Below are positions 11,823 through 23,900 of a stretch of 64,000 nucleotides of DNA, one piece after another. This DNA comes from Ceratorhiza oryzae-sativae (lineage: Eukaryota; Basidiomycota; Agaricomycetes; Cantharellales; Ceratobasidiaceae). The DNA is taken from contig JARWMV010000009.1 of the NCBI GenBank assembly GCA_030998015.1, forward strand, positions 186,001 to 250,000, given 5' to 3'. The translations under genes were made by a program, and so were the position numbers. Every line of letters begins with the position of its first letter. Positions within the stretch are counted from its first letter, which is position 1. The notes beneath the pieces were generated by a model. The model did not search any database. It was not told the DNA's origin and worked only from the letters and a program-made list of their open reading frames with translations.

Positions 11823-12851
11823 GGCTAATGGCAAGTTTATTAGCATATCGCCCTCTGAAAAGAAAATAGAATAGAACTGAGAAATAGACAACATACCTGA
11901 AAGCTACAGTAGTGCACGCTATGGGTTGAACCGAGCGTTTCGAGAACTTGGGCATCCTTGGCAAAGATTTATCTAGAGGTAAAATTAGTTAGATTTTTCG
12001 TGGAGTGCAAACACAACTTACCGGCAGGCTTCATCATGAAACACGGCGAGCCAACTGCCAACGCTGAAAGGTCGTAGAATGTGGCAGGAGACTAAACACA
12101 AACAATGACGAGGAGATGTCCAAAGGAATGCAATCGAGGACGTGACCACACCCTCCTCGATCGCACATCGACCAGTTATTTGGCTCAAAAATGGTTAGCA
12201 GCTACATGACATGTATGCATAGAGACTTATCTTTTCTCAATGTGTTGCTCGTGCATGAGGTGGGAGAGGCGAGTCTGTGCAAGTGACATACAGCCAGGTT
12301 GGTTGAGTAAGGCGCATACGATCTGTTGCTACAAGTGGGCATCAGTTTATTGCAGTTTGGACTCATGGTGTACAAGACTCACAATCTAGCTCAGCAAGAG
12401 CTCCACTTCATTTGTCGCGAAAGTGTTGGAGAAGTGCAGTTGGGGTGGCGTAGAACACTAGATCCAAATATTATTGCTCAGATGATAAATTAAATTATGA
12501 GTAAATTGTCCAAAAGTTTGGAGCCTTGGGCCAGTGACGTGGTGTGGGCGTGGGCACAGGGCGGGGGATGGTCGTCGAGTAAACGCCAAGTCATGCCGTC
12601 ATGTGACCAATTGCATCCTCCGATGCTCAGTTGGTTCACGCCACTGACGTCATTGACCGGATGCAAATGTCAAGCACTGCTCCACCCAATTCAGACCCTG
12701 CCAACCACCATGATGCGACTCGTCGACTCACCACATTTCTTGTTCTCCTTGTGCACCCCCGCCCACTCCCCCATCCCGAACGCGATTCTTGACAGCAGCC
12801 CAACTACCTGCCTTTGCCGTTCTTCTGTTTATTTTTCTCTCTCTATCTGCT
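11823..12851. promoter_or_regulatory. shared upstream region of two divergent transposon genes
   Basis: About 1 kb between the transposase start and the divergent plus-strand gene. No convincing gene is visible. Short introns or leader exons may be present (for example GT-AG pairs around 11,880-12,020 on the minus strand). It probably carries both promoters. Confidence 0.4.
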
Positions 12852-14611
12852 ATGGCTCAGCCTGCTGCTAAGAAGGGCAAAGGCAAGGGCAAGAAACGCG
12901 CACGCCCGGCCTCCGACTCCGACTCCGACCCCAATGCCCAGATTGATGCGGCAGTGAGCAAGATGCTCAAAAAGTCTCGCAAGGAGAAGAAGAAGAAAGC
13001 ACCTGCGCCTGCATTACAAACAATGAAGACTCATCCGAATCTGAATCCGAACCCGAATCTGAATCTGACTCGTCAGACGATGAGCTTGCTCGGCTTCGCA
13101 GTACGTCCTTTTTTCTCTTGTTCTCTCGTTTCTCTCCATAGGTGGTGCGGCTCATGAATGACTTGTTTAGCCGAGAACGCTATGCTTCGCGCTGAGCGTG
13201 ACAACCAATCTAACGGCCAGGGGAGTGGACCTACCCCCAATGTCTCTGGATCTGGGTCAACATCGGCCAGCCCCACACGTATCCCGCTGCCCGACAAGAA
13301 GACCAAAATCAATGCGAAGCAGTGGCGCCTGCTTTTCGGTTGGGATGAGAACAAAGGGCCATGGCTTCAGTGTCGGGTATGCATATTTGCTCTTTTTCCG
13401 TCTTGCCATTCTCTAACTTGACGGACAGGCTTACACGCGAAGGGCTGTAAATCGAGCCCCGTTGGATATGACGAAAACTTGGAAGCAGCAAGACCCAGCT
13501 GACGTTAGTGCGGCCGTTGCTTTGGTGAGTCTTACAATTTTATTTTTTCGATCTGGACTAACTTTCCAGCAGTTAGTCAAGCGTGTTCCCGAGCTCGAGT
13601 CTTTTGAAAAGAACTGGGGCGCTCTGCAACTCGTCCAAGAGACATTCAATCATATGCGGTCGACATTCCTTGCTAACGGACTTTCGTCTGACGACGATGG
13701 GGCGACAAGGCCGAAGAAGGGAGCAAAGAAGAAGGGAGATCAAGACAAGGAGCAGGCTGAGCCTCCCAAGAAGAAGTTGATCGAGCCTGGTGGTAAGCCC
13801 ATCGACGATGGTGACAAGTCTGTCAACACCATCAACAAGTCCGTCGACGCCAGCAACAAATCGACCTTCAGCGGCAAAACGTTGATCAACGAGGACGACC
13901 AGTCGACTGAAGGGGGCGATTCGTCGAATGAGGATCCACCGACCGACGAGAATTCGACTGACGGGGAGAGGGACGAAGATGTCGCGTCGGCGAAACGTAA
14001 AGGTGCGTTGCTTGTCTATTTGTGACAATGTCCTGCTCACGCCGCTCTGGTAGCCCCGAAGAATACCAAGGCTATGGACAAAAGCAGTATGTTGTACCAA
14101 AAATTGTCTGTTCGTGTTACTTACCATTATTGTAGGACCGCCGTCACCGAGGCCATCTCACTCTCCTTCCAAGGCCAATGCTTCTGCTTCCCACGCTCTC
14201 AGATTTCAGCGCGATATCACCGGCACGCCTGGCTCGCAACGCCAGTTGCAGTCGCCACCTTCTGGCCGGTTGCGCAACAACGCCTCCAACCAGCAAGATC
14301 TTCGCCGTCCGTCGGTTCCCGAAGTCTTGCCTGCCAGCAAGTCCTCTCTGGGTGGACCAAACGAAGACGAAAACGCTGGCACTGCAGACAAGGAGCGTGC
14401 TCGCGACGATCCTGACTCGCCGGGCATAGGTGCTCGTTCCACCACCGAAGCAGCTGCCCTTGCTGCCATCAATGGTGGGGTGCCCGTTCCCGACAAGTCC
14501 AAGGAGCGGCCCAAGAGGTCGAACAAACCAGGTGCTCCGAAAAGCAAAGTCTCGCCTCCAAAGCCCACTGCGACATCCCAGAAGAAGACTCACGCGAAGA
14601 GTGGTGCCAAT

Positions 14612-14700
14612 GACGAGGATGACGAGGACGAGGGTGACGAGGACAAGGGTGACGAGGACGAGGACGAGGACGAGGGTGACGAGGACGAGGATGAGGGGAG
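14612..14700 (+). repeat. GACGAGG-type acidic minisatellite
   Basis: Imperfect tandem GACGAG/GACGAGG/GTGACGAGG units encode Asp/Glu runs. The associated frame change at about 14695 fits slippage in this tract. Confidence 0.7.
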
Positions 14701-14772
14701 GGGGAGGAACGGGGCGAGGGGGACGGACAGAACAAAGGGGACGAGCAGGACGAGGAGGAGCCTGGTTCATCA

Positions 14773-14808
14773 AAGCCGAAGCCGAAGCCGAAGCCGAAGC
14801 CGAAACAA
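14773..14808 (+). repeat. hexamer tandem repeat (AAGCCG)n
   Basis: Five to six consecutive AAGCCG units encode Lys-Pro repeats in the probable reading frame, or Ser-Arg repeats in the neighbouring frame. Confidence 0.8.
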
Positions 14809-15058
14809 CCTCAGCTCCCAGCTAGGGAGGCCCTTCCCCGTAAGTCCAAGACTCAGAGCAAAGCGCCCTCGGCCAGTGTCGCTCCCACACGGACGAAACG
14901 GAAGGCGGGAGGTGATGAGGAGGCAGGCGGGAGAAAACGCTCGAAGCAGGGTAAGTCGAACTATATTGGGCGCGGTTTGTGTAACGCCAAGGCTAATTGC
15001 ATTAACCGTGATAGAGAGCTCAACCCCGGCTAAGAAGAGGATGGCGAAGGGGGGTTGA

Positions 15059-15619
15059 CGGCGTACCATCTGTCTGACTCGTCGAAGGATGTGTTCTTGA
15101 TGTCGTCAGCATCACCTGGCTTCCTTGGATTGGACAGACATTCGGAGTACGAGGTGTTCGACTGACGAAAATCCCGAGAATGATACCTGCTCTGACACAC
15201 GTGCCCGATTCCATTTGTATATTCTACCATGTTCTGCCTGATATACGTTACTCATTGTTCTGTCGAAATGTACATAATTAAAATGCTCAAACACCAATAA
15301 TTATCTTGCCCTTCGTGAACGAAACAAAGATCAAATATTTTTGAGCTTTTTGAGTCTCAAGTGATATGGTACATGCGTCTACATTTTTGCAGGCTCGACA
15401 TACACCCAGAAATGGTCGAAACACTCATAATAGCCCTGGACAAAATGCATATAAAAATATAGCTCCAATGACACCGGATGACAAAAACACGACTGAACAA
15501 AACGTCCATAAAGTGGCCGCTCTAAAACATCCATAAATATTTTGGTTATTAAATATATGCGCTTCGTCCACTAATTCTGTCTCTCAGGGTAGAATTGCTG
15601 GACGATTCAGACGAAAATT
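15059..15619. other. transposon right-arm non-coding region
   Basis: AT-rich, no gene. It contains GTCCATAAA and CATCCATAAAT words at about 15506-15540, which resemble the left inverted-repeat core. Confidence 0.5.
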
Positions 15620-15639
15620 GCGTCCAAGTATTCTGGACG
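15620..15639 (-). repeat. right terminal/subterminal inverted repeat core
   Basis: Inverted partner of 6201-6220 with 17 of 20 matches. Its outer edge is 14 bases inside the right end at 15653. Confidence 0.65.
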
Positions 15640-15653
15640 TTTCAAGTGATCAG

Positions 15654-15658
15654 AGAGA
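15654..15658. repeat. target-site duplication AGAGA (right)
   Basis: Identical to 6180-6184 and directly followed by TGAGAAAG, the continuation of the interrupted MFS first exon. Confidence 0.65.
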
Positions 15659-17802
15659 TGAGAAAGCTAGACATCCTGGCGAGTAAGGCGAGGTCCTACC
15701 CCATAGAAACCGCCCTCCTAAACAGTTCGTCTAGTTGTATCGACGCAGATGATCAATTAATACAAGAGGATCGCGAGGCCAGCCGAAGGCTCCTCTGGAA
15801 GCTCGATAAGCGTATTGTTCCTTCATCCGCAATTATATATCTTCTATGTTATCTGGATCGGTGAGAGCATGTATCCCTGGGCTTGGCTGTTCTTGGCTTT
15901 AACAATTCTTAGATCAAATATCGTAAGTGTCGATACGGTACACAGGACCAACGGCTTATATATCTCGATAGGGTAACGCGAAGCTCCTCAATGATAACCA
16001 AGGAAATTCTTTGCTCCAGACATTACGCCTTAGGTGAGTGAATTCGAACGTTCGGCTCGCGAAGTTGCTTTTTGACACTTTCGGCAAGTAACTGGCAATA
16101 CACTATAGCACTTATGGTAGTTTAAATAGTCGGTCTTGAACCACGAAACTTAGATGAACACCACTAGGCATTTCTCATTGCGTACATCATCTTCGAAGTA
16201 CCGTCCAACTATTGTCTCAAGCTAGTTCGGCCTTCGGTGAGTAGACCATCATTCTGTTCGCATGGTGAAAATATTCTGATCACTTGCTTGCTGTAGCGCT
16301 GGATTGCATTTCTGATGTTTTCTTGGGGTGCTCTAACCGTTTCGTTGGGCGGGGTTCATTCGTACGGAAGCTTGACGGCTGCCAGATTTTTGTTAGGTAC
16401 CTTTGAGGCGTGCGTACCACATAAGTGAACCCCCAAAACAACCGGTTGAAATTATTCCATAGTGGCTTGTTTCCAGGACTGGTATACTTCTTTACTTTCT
16501 GGTATCGACCAGAAGAACGATCGTTGAGAGTTGCGCTCGTACTCGCTTCCTCTACGCTTGCGGGTAAGTCTATGGCTATTCATTCTCCCTAAAATTACAA
16601 CCAAATTAATCCAGGGGCGTTTGGTGGTGCAATCGCATATGGAGTTGGATATATGAACCGAGTTGGAGGTCTGGAAGCCTGGAGATGGTTGTTCATCCTC
16701 GAAGGCAAATTGATATTCCACCAACTAGGCAAACCCCACCTAACAACATCGAAAATCCAGGTATCCCAAGCATACTGAGCTCATTTTTGGTCTGGTTCTA
16801 CTTTCCCGATTTTCCCGAAACTGCAAGGTGGCTCACGCCGGACGAACGTGGTAGGGCAACGGCACGTCTCGAAGGCATTGCATCTGTTCAGTAAGTTGTG
16901 TCACAGTTTCGCAAGTTATTCAGAACATGAGATATTGAATTCATGGTGGAATAGTCATTCTGCAGTTACTTGGGTGGAAGCGAAACAGACCTTGCTGGGC
17001 TGGCGAGTCTGGGCACATGCCATTGCTTACATAACCATCTCGGTGCCGTTTAGCTCGCTTTCGTTATTCTCGCCCACTATTGTTGCTGGCCTTGGGTATA
17101 AAGGTCTTGATGCGCAGCTGTTTACCGTCCGTGAGTATCTGGTAGACTCAGAGTGATAAATTTTTTGATAGGTCTGCCATAGCTCCGTATGCGTGTGCAT
17201 ATGTAACCACGCTCTTCTTGTCTTGGCTCGCTGACAGTCGGAACCAGCGCTGTCTTGTTTCAGCAGCGTCCATGGCAGTCGCTTCATTTGCATTTATTGC
17301 TCAGGCTTTACTTCCAGACAATTCTTTCCGCGCTAGATTTGGGCTACTGTGCCTTGCTGCGTCTGGGTCTTTCGCGAGTATTCGTGAGTGTCACCGTAGA
17401 TGATTAACCCCATACCTGACCAGTTTTAACAGCTCCTCTTTTGGGCCTTTTATCATCAAACATTCGTGGCGCTGGAGCTATTGGCTTAGCCATTGCGATC
17501 AACGTCTCAATGGGAGGTTCGTGTCGTAATTTACCCTAGCCGAAGTAATCCGAGTTTCGTTTGTAAGTACAGGCCAAATCATCGGTGTATGGATATACAA
17601 AGCGGACGAAAAGCCGGGGTATTTTACGGGTATGCTAGTTGGTTGCGCATCGACCGTTTGGCTGAATATTTGTTTATTTGAAGGTCATATGACTAATTTC
17701 GCCGTTCTACTATTTGGTAGCGCTGTTGTATGCGGCCTCAGGCATTACTATGTTAGTAGAAATAACCTCATGGCGCATGGGGATCAGAGATGGGCAACTT
17801 AA
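15659..17802 (+). pseudogene. MFS transporter copy 2, body separated from its start codon by the transposon
   Basis: The remaining MFS exons are open and keep their splice sites: REASRRLLWKLDKRIVPSS, YIIFEVPSNYCLKLVRPS, RWIAFLMFSWGALT, FWYRPEERSLRVALVLAS, LEAWRWLFILEG, FPDFPETARWLTPDERGR, then SPTIVAGLGYKGLD, later helices and a stop at 17800-17802. It is therefore a complete Dal5/Tna1-like symporter except for the 9.47 kb insertion in exon 1. One intron (about 16704-16760) starts with GC rather than GT, where copy 1 has GT. Without the start and promoter at 6126 a full transporter is unlikely to be made. The good state of these exons, compared with the frameshifted copy 1, suggests a fairly recent disruption. 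Confidence 0.75.
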
Positions 17803-18976
17803 GGTTGGTACGCAGTAGCTTCAGCCTTAGTCGGTGTGAAGCTGCTTGCTGTCCTGAATGTACGAACTTGTGCACACTCCCCAGTTCATTTGAGTCCATA
17901 ATTCAGATCTCTATGTCAGGTCTCGTTGAACCCGGAAAGACTCGGTTGAAGAATCGAGTGCCAATTAGATTCTTCACAAAGAATGTATGGTATTACGAGT
18001 GACATATGGATCAGCAATTGAGCGTTGTTTGTTCAGCCCGAGAGGCTGAGATCAGATCAACTAGTGCCTTGCCCCAATCTGGTACGAAGCTACAGGCACC
18101 GAAGGCTGAGAGATCCCGCGGATCGCATAGCCACAAGCCAGACTCGGGTAGCCGATCTCAAGAAACAGAGGGATGGTAAATTTTGTCCACCGAAGTCGCG
18201 CGGTGATCGGGATGTCGCGGATGGGGGATGGCCGAGGCGGAGTGGCTGAAGCTGGAAAACGAAGAGACACGTGAAGGATTTGAGACCGGGAGCGAGTTGG
18301 TCTCTCGATACGGTCTGCGAGACTCCCGAGGCCCCCGTCTGGAGGTTTCCGAGCTCCCCGAACAAACGTCAAAGTATATACCCCTATATGCTTTGAGCAA
18401 TGCTTCTAGCTTAGCCGGCCTCTGAAAAGCGCCGAAGTTAAAGCTTCCGTTCATGCGAAAACGGTAGGGGCAAACTATATCCCAGCAGAAACATCTTGGC
18501 TATTGCCTGTGAAAAGGGGTATACTTCCAATTTAAGTGAACTACGCACTACCGTTACTGCCTAGTTCAAAGTTCATATTGGCTGGATCCTGGGCGTTTAG
18601 CGGAATCGGCGTTGATCTGTCATAAATCTGTGGGTATGGTTCGGCTGCAATTTATTCCTCGCCCTATTCTCCTGCACCATGGGGACTGGAATATTATAGT
18701 ACCACTTGGGTGACTAATGTGGCAGTTTTAGCGATAAAATCTACACAGGCCGTCAACGCACTATACTCGATCACACAGCCCTCGCTTACGCTGCCAAGGT
18801 AAATCCCATCCAGGGGCCCATGATGGGAGTGAATTCGTCGACCAGGTGTGAAATTGCCGACTCACTGGTAGCTAATGGGTCTTGTGCGGGCCTTTTGCAT
18901 CGCACACATTCGGGCAATGGTATTCAATAACAAGGGCAGGGCTGACCGTATATAATGCTTCTGTCTGACGCTCGTA
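17803..18976. other. intergenic, no supported gene
   Basis: Only short frames without domains (18025-18425). The region holds the 3' side of the MFS gene and probably the upstream region of the DUF2235 gene. Confidence 0.4.
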
Positions 18977-20935
18977 TTGACCGTACCATCGCGGCAAGGC
19001 AACATGCCTAGCTCAATGCTCTCACTATATGGCGCAGGGGGCTCTTTTATCGAACGAAACACCCCAAACACCAATGCTACAGTATCAGACAATTCTTCGG
19101 AACTCGCCGCATTGGCATTGAACAGAACAGCCAGCAGAAGAAAACTGGTGGTATGCCTAGATGGTACGTCGCAAAGATTCTCGGAAAAGGTCAGTATCGT
19201 GCCTACCTTTCAAGCTCAAGTACTCGTTCAACGAATTAAATTGAGTAATAGAATAGCAATGTTGTTGAGATATACAGCCGCATACCTCAGAGCGAATCTC
19301 AATTAACATACTACAATAGCGGCGTTGGCACATATGCTCGACCCTATAGACTATCATCTGCCTACTTCAAGCATATGATTTTAAAAATAGGGGACCTTGC
19401 CATCGCTTGGTGAATGAATATTTGTGTTTGGAAGCTTCACGTGCATACTTAGGCGGCTTGCACTATGTAGGAATATAGAGAAGCTGATCCTTGCAGCGTA
19501 TCGCTGGTTATCGGATACATATAGGCTGGGAGACCAGATTTTCTTCTTTGGTCCGTTTGTTAGAAAGATGAGGAGCCTACACCATTTGAAAATTGCTTTA
19601 GGATTTTCGAGGGGCGCATATCAGATCAGGACGCTAGCCGCTATGATTGACACTGTCCGTAATAGAAGACCAAAGTGCGCCACCTTAGACACTTATTAGC
19701 GCTTCCACAGGTTGGCCTATTGCGTCCTGGAAATCAAGAGCAAATACCATTGTATGAATTTTGAGTTTATCCTTTACACGGAAGCTGAAAGCTACGCAAG
19801 CGCATGGGAGCTGTATTGTCACCAAATAAACCGAACTACAACAAAGACACAAGCACGTTTAAGCAGACCTTCTGCCAGGACACAGTAGATCTGCATTTTC
19901 TGGGGGCCTGGTAAGCTGTGCATATCCCCACTGGATTGTTCTCAACATGCCTCGCTCATAGGGACACAGTATCCGCCGTTGGAGTCCTTAATGGGCAACG
20001 CTACCAAAGAGCGACCAATGTAGCCACATCACCCATGTTAGACATGCTCTAGCTCTCGACGAGAGGCGGGTCAGTTTTTGCCTGAGTATATTTGTGGCGA
20101 TGCCAGGGAGGGTGGCACAAAGAAGGAGGTGTGGTTTGTCGGGGCACATTCCGATGTGTGAGTTTCATCTTTGAACAGATAAAATTGATCTAAATGAGAT
20201 TAGTGGAGGAGGCGCCAAATTAAACCGAGAACTAAATGGTGGAGGGGAGCCACTTAGATGGATGATGGAAGAAGCCCGCCTTGCAGGGTTATCCATCATG
20301 CTGCATGATGTAGAGGTCGACATCCCAAGGGCACATAAACTCCCTCGTTGGGAGGCGCATGGTGGCTGTTAGAGTGGTTCCCCATTCCGAGGAGGTCTTA
20401 CGACATCAACGGGGAAACCACTAAATACAGGAGGCAAATTTTTTGTTATTATTTCACGATAGGGATCTGAACTCTAGTCTTAGCATCCCTCATCGCGGGC
20501 GGGGTCGAAAGATTGTTGGCAACCAGAAAGTACATTGGACGGTCAAGCTAGCCTCCATGACGCAGCGAGAACGTATCTAGTAGCCGTTCGAAAGCCTATA
20601 TCCCAAGAGCAACACTTCTATCTAGAAGCAACAAACTAGATTGGCAGCTCAGTGCCATCCCAGAGGAATGTAAGTCCTTGCTTTAGATCTGTGAAAGATT
20701 CGATTTTGGCTTCGTGGTTATAATCCCGACGTTATATTTCTAGGCTGGGAAGGCGAATCTTACTTTTTGGCTGGTCTGGACCTAATCAAAACTGGACGGG
20801 TGATATATTCAAAGGCGAAACAGCTCGGAACCGAAGATATCGATCAGAGTAGCAAAGGAGACTTGGGTTAGGGACGTCTTAGAATACATAAAGAACACAG
20901 TGGGTACCCAAATTATAACTGATACATACGCCTGA
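18977..20935 (+). pseudogene. DUF2235 (alpha/beta-hydrolase) protein, decayed
   Basis: Exons spell out the DUF2235 hallmarks in order: RRKLVVCLDGTSQRFSEK, NSNVVEIYSR..TYYNSGVGTYARPY, EKLILAAYRWLSDTYRLGDQ, then FFGFSRGAYQIRTLAAMI across an intron (19541-19592) with the catalytic-type GxSxG-like nucleophile, FKQTFCQDTVDLHFLGAW / DTVSAVGVL, and EYICGDAREGGTKKEVWFVGAHSDV / SGGG. The family contains fungal and bacterial hydrolases, including phospholipase effectors. Reading frames slip near 19780, at the T-run near 20080, near 20350 and near 20840, and 20455-20640 holds stops. The most likely end is the TGA at 20933-20935. ATG 18977 was chosen as the longest start; 19004 is an alternative. Probably a pseudogene, or a badly read active gene. 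Confidence 0.65.
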
Positions 20936-23900
20936 TCGCTGTCGAAATGAAGACCGACCAGAGATTTTCTGGATATACGGAGGCCCCTGGTTACTAAATC
21001 AGATGGCTAACGTGCACACAGAGTCTCTGGCTGTACAAGAGATAATTCGCTCAATCATAGGGCTGAAAAGCGGTAGGAAACTGAGTGGTTATGTAATTCA
21101 TAGCCGCAACTCATTGATAACTTTGTTCCCTGCTCTAGCGCGGATGAAAATCTCCACAAATTTGGGGGCAGGGCTGCAGGTCGCGGGAAATATGAGGATG
21201 AGCTTGACGGTATGTGATCTAAACCATCAAATGATAGCTCATAAACATGGGAATCGATGTCGTGGTTGTACAGGATTAAGCTCAGATCAAATTCGATTTA
21301 ACATACTCCCTCGGATCTGGATCGTGCTGCGACAATGGGTTGTTCCATATAAAGAGTTGTCATCAAGTATGTGTTTTACATACAGTTCCCGTTTCTCATT
21401 GATTTAGAGTAAAATATTGAAGTTCCAAGCTGGCATCACTCGGTCATCAAAATTCTTCAAGGCGTTTACGTTACGCCAGACGACGTTGGGCGAGCCAACG
21501 TCTGCAGTAGAAGGTACGTTATCACTTTATATTACAATTAATCTCTTGAATCATAACATAAGGATTCTTTAGATCCACACTGGGGATTAAAGAGCACGCC
21601 ACCAGGAAGAAGATCTCTACAGTTAGCACTCGTTGCAACGCAGGCGGTGCTGGATCTCATGAAGATTAGTGAGCGCACATCGATCCAAATTCAATCGTCT
21701 CGATAAAAAATCAACCTGCCCCCCAGATCAGATCCGAGATGTGGTCTTTGACCAGTTACTGGCTGAAGAGCCAAGGAGGCGAACCTATCAGACTAGCTCA
21801 CAGCCAAATGAAATATCTCACAATCCACCCCACAAACCGTCAGATCTGATCGAGGTGTTTGTCCTTCTTCTTCCAAAAAGAATCACAGGAAGCTTGTCAA
21901 CCGACGAGATTAGTGAGTACAGTAACGTGTTTTATGCCGACTATGCCTAATAGCTCCGGGTAAGACATCATCAGGAATGTCATTTGCCTTGTTGGAGAAA
22001 TTGCATTACATAGTATAATCTTACTCATTTTCACTCTGGCTTGCCGACTGACGTACTTGGGACTGATAACCTGCCCTAAGGCGACTTCCTCTAGTCAGTG
22101 TAGCCCCAAAGCTCTTATCTTTACTCGAACAGGAAGATATTCGCATAAACCGGCCAGATATAGCTGCATTGGCAGCTGAGGTTCTGTCGATATTGGTGAA
22201 ATACCGTCAGTGGATACATGCTGCATAGCGCTTTCAAATTCTAATGAGCAACTTTTTATACAGCACCATATGCGGCAGAGATCAGCCATACACAACGATA
22301 TTACGTTGCACTTTTATGGTACATAGAAAACTCGAAACGATAGAAAACAAGTATCAGAGGCGTGTGCTCTTAAAGGAGATTACCTCGGTGATCGGTTATC
22401 TGTTACATAACGGAACGTTTTGCGACATCTTCTACATGGCATGGCGTTGACGTTCAAAATTCATCCTACAGAACATGCACTGTGGGAAAACATGACGCCG
22501 AGCATATTCGAGAAGATCATCAACATTCTAGAAGACAGAACCCATCCCGCAATGAAGCAAGTGTTTAGGATAATGGAGTCCGTGTCCATGTACAGTCAGT
22601 GGTCTCCTTATGCCCCAAATCGTAGCTGACACTATGCATAGAGCCTGAACTGATACGTGGGAGCAGATGCCCTCCATATCAAATCCTATGCCGCAGGATT
22701 GATATCTATCCCGAAGCTTTGCGGACACTCGCTAACCTTGCATCGGAAGGTAAGAAATGCTGGTAACATACTACTGTTTTTTGTCACACTGGCTCTTTAG
22801 ATGCCGTTCAGATGCTGTTCAGGGCGAGGGTGCCTCCAGCCACCCAGAGACACCCAGACAAGACTCAAATAATTTGGGATCGGTCATAAAGTCTTTGAAG
22901 AGTAGCTCTAAAGAGCAGCTACAGGCCGGTCTACAGCTAATCCAGGCACTTTTAGAGAAGGGTAAGCACGACAACTAATACAGGCGTGTGAATCGGCTTA
23001 CAGCGTGATTCCAGGACATTCGTGCGAAGGGCTGGATGTAGTTGAGATTTCGAAGGCTTTGGTTCAACCTTTACAATCGAGCATCCCCGAGATCGTTGAG
23101 CACGCGCTAGACGCTTCGGTGTCCTTGGTTTTATCGGCGAAAAGTAGGTCCGCTGATGGGACACAACATTCGTTTCACTTAAAAGTTGTACTAGCATCTG
23201 ACGTTGACGCTCATTGGTCACGTGTCTAGAACAGCTGACTCTGGGGGTCAGGAATCGCAAAGCTATTCTTGCCTTAGCCGGCACGATTAAGGACGGTCAG
23301 TCCGCTGCTTATTGTATCACTTTGGATACATAATACACATCGCATGAAATAGGGAATGAATATCGCAACCGTGTCCAGGGATGGGCAATTGCCACACTCG
23401 TCCATCTGATGACGAGTGTGAACGCAGTCTTAGCGGAAGGTGCAATACGCGTGCTGACTAAATTTGCGGACCCCATTTGTAAGTATATGCTAGACTATCG
23501 CTCAAGATGAAACTCATTGTCCCTAATAGGTTATGGAATGATTGATTTAGAGCATGCAGCTGCATTTAACGTCCTAACCGAAGTCCTGGCTATGGCGTTG
23601 GACCCAAAGTCATATACGTATCCGTGTTAGTTGGGAGTACAAGATCCGGGTTTGTGCTCGCGCTAAATCTTTACTCAATAGATACCTTCAATGGCAGAGT
23701 ACGGGTCACTAAAGCAGCATTCGACATGGTCGAGGCCTGTGCCCGGGATGATGGCCAAGTGTTTCTCGCACCAGTTGGCCCACCTGTATCTGGCAGGCAG
23801 ATATTGCTAGAGAGTGGAATTATCGACATTGTTGTACAGTTGACGGACAGTCCAAGCTCTGAAGACGTTGACTTGTGTGCCGCGAAGCTGCTTATGCAAT

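Larger units (their letters stand above)
12852..15058 (+). pseudogene. low-complexity acidic/basic protein of the transposon, two frameshifts
   Basis: Starts MAQPAAKKGKGKGKKRARP. A Ser/Asp/Glu-rich tract near 13012-13098 is in a different frame from the Lys-rich start, so a base has been lost or gained near 13005-13015. Later exons at about 13172-13378, 13430-13525, 13571-14001, 14054-14087 and 14137-14951 join by GT-AG introns; they include KTKINAKQWRLLFGWDENKG and a folded-looking segment RVPELESFEKNWGALQLVQE. A second frame change occurs in the GAGGGG run near 14695. After it the sensible frame reads Lys-Pro repeats and KRKAGGDEEAGGRKRSKQ, then a last exon ending MAKGG at 15058. Charged and repeat-rich, probably nuclear. 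No family recognised; a chromatin or transposition accessory role is inference. Confidence 0.5.
6185..15653. mobile_element. Plavaka-type (CACTA-like) DNA transposon, 9.47 kb, inserted in an MFS gene
   Basis: The borders follow from the split MFS gene and the 5-bp duplication AGAGA. Near the ends lie degenerate inverted repeats: CGTCCATAAAACTTGGATGC at 6201-6220 matches the reverse complement of 15620-15639 at 17 of 20 positions. Several GTCCA/TGGAC words lie in both subterminal regions, for example near 6233, 8115, 15435 and 15507. Inside are a transposase on the minus strand (8560-11822), a small finger protein on the minus strand (6670-7134) and a divergent low-complexity gene on the plus strand (12852-15058). 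The layout and transposase type fit the basidiomycete Plavaka group. The outermost 14-16 bases at each end match each other poorly, so the exact termini may have eroded. Confidence 0.75.

Noticed and set aside
9812..11828. several plus-strand frames of 70-104 aa
   Set aside because: Antisense shadows of the transposase.
14144..14773. 209-aa and shorter minus-strand frames with Val/Leu or Pro/Arg/His repeats
   Set aside because: They are readings of the GACGAG and related repeats in the wrong strand and frame.
18025..18454. overlapping frames on both strands near 18.2 kb
   Set aside because: No domain; mutual overlap indicates chance openness of GC-rich sequence.
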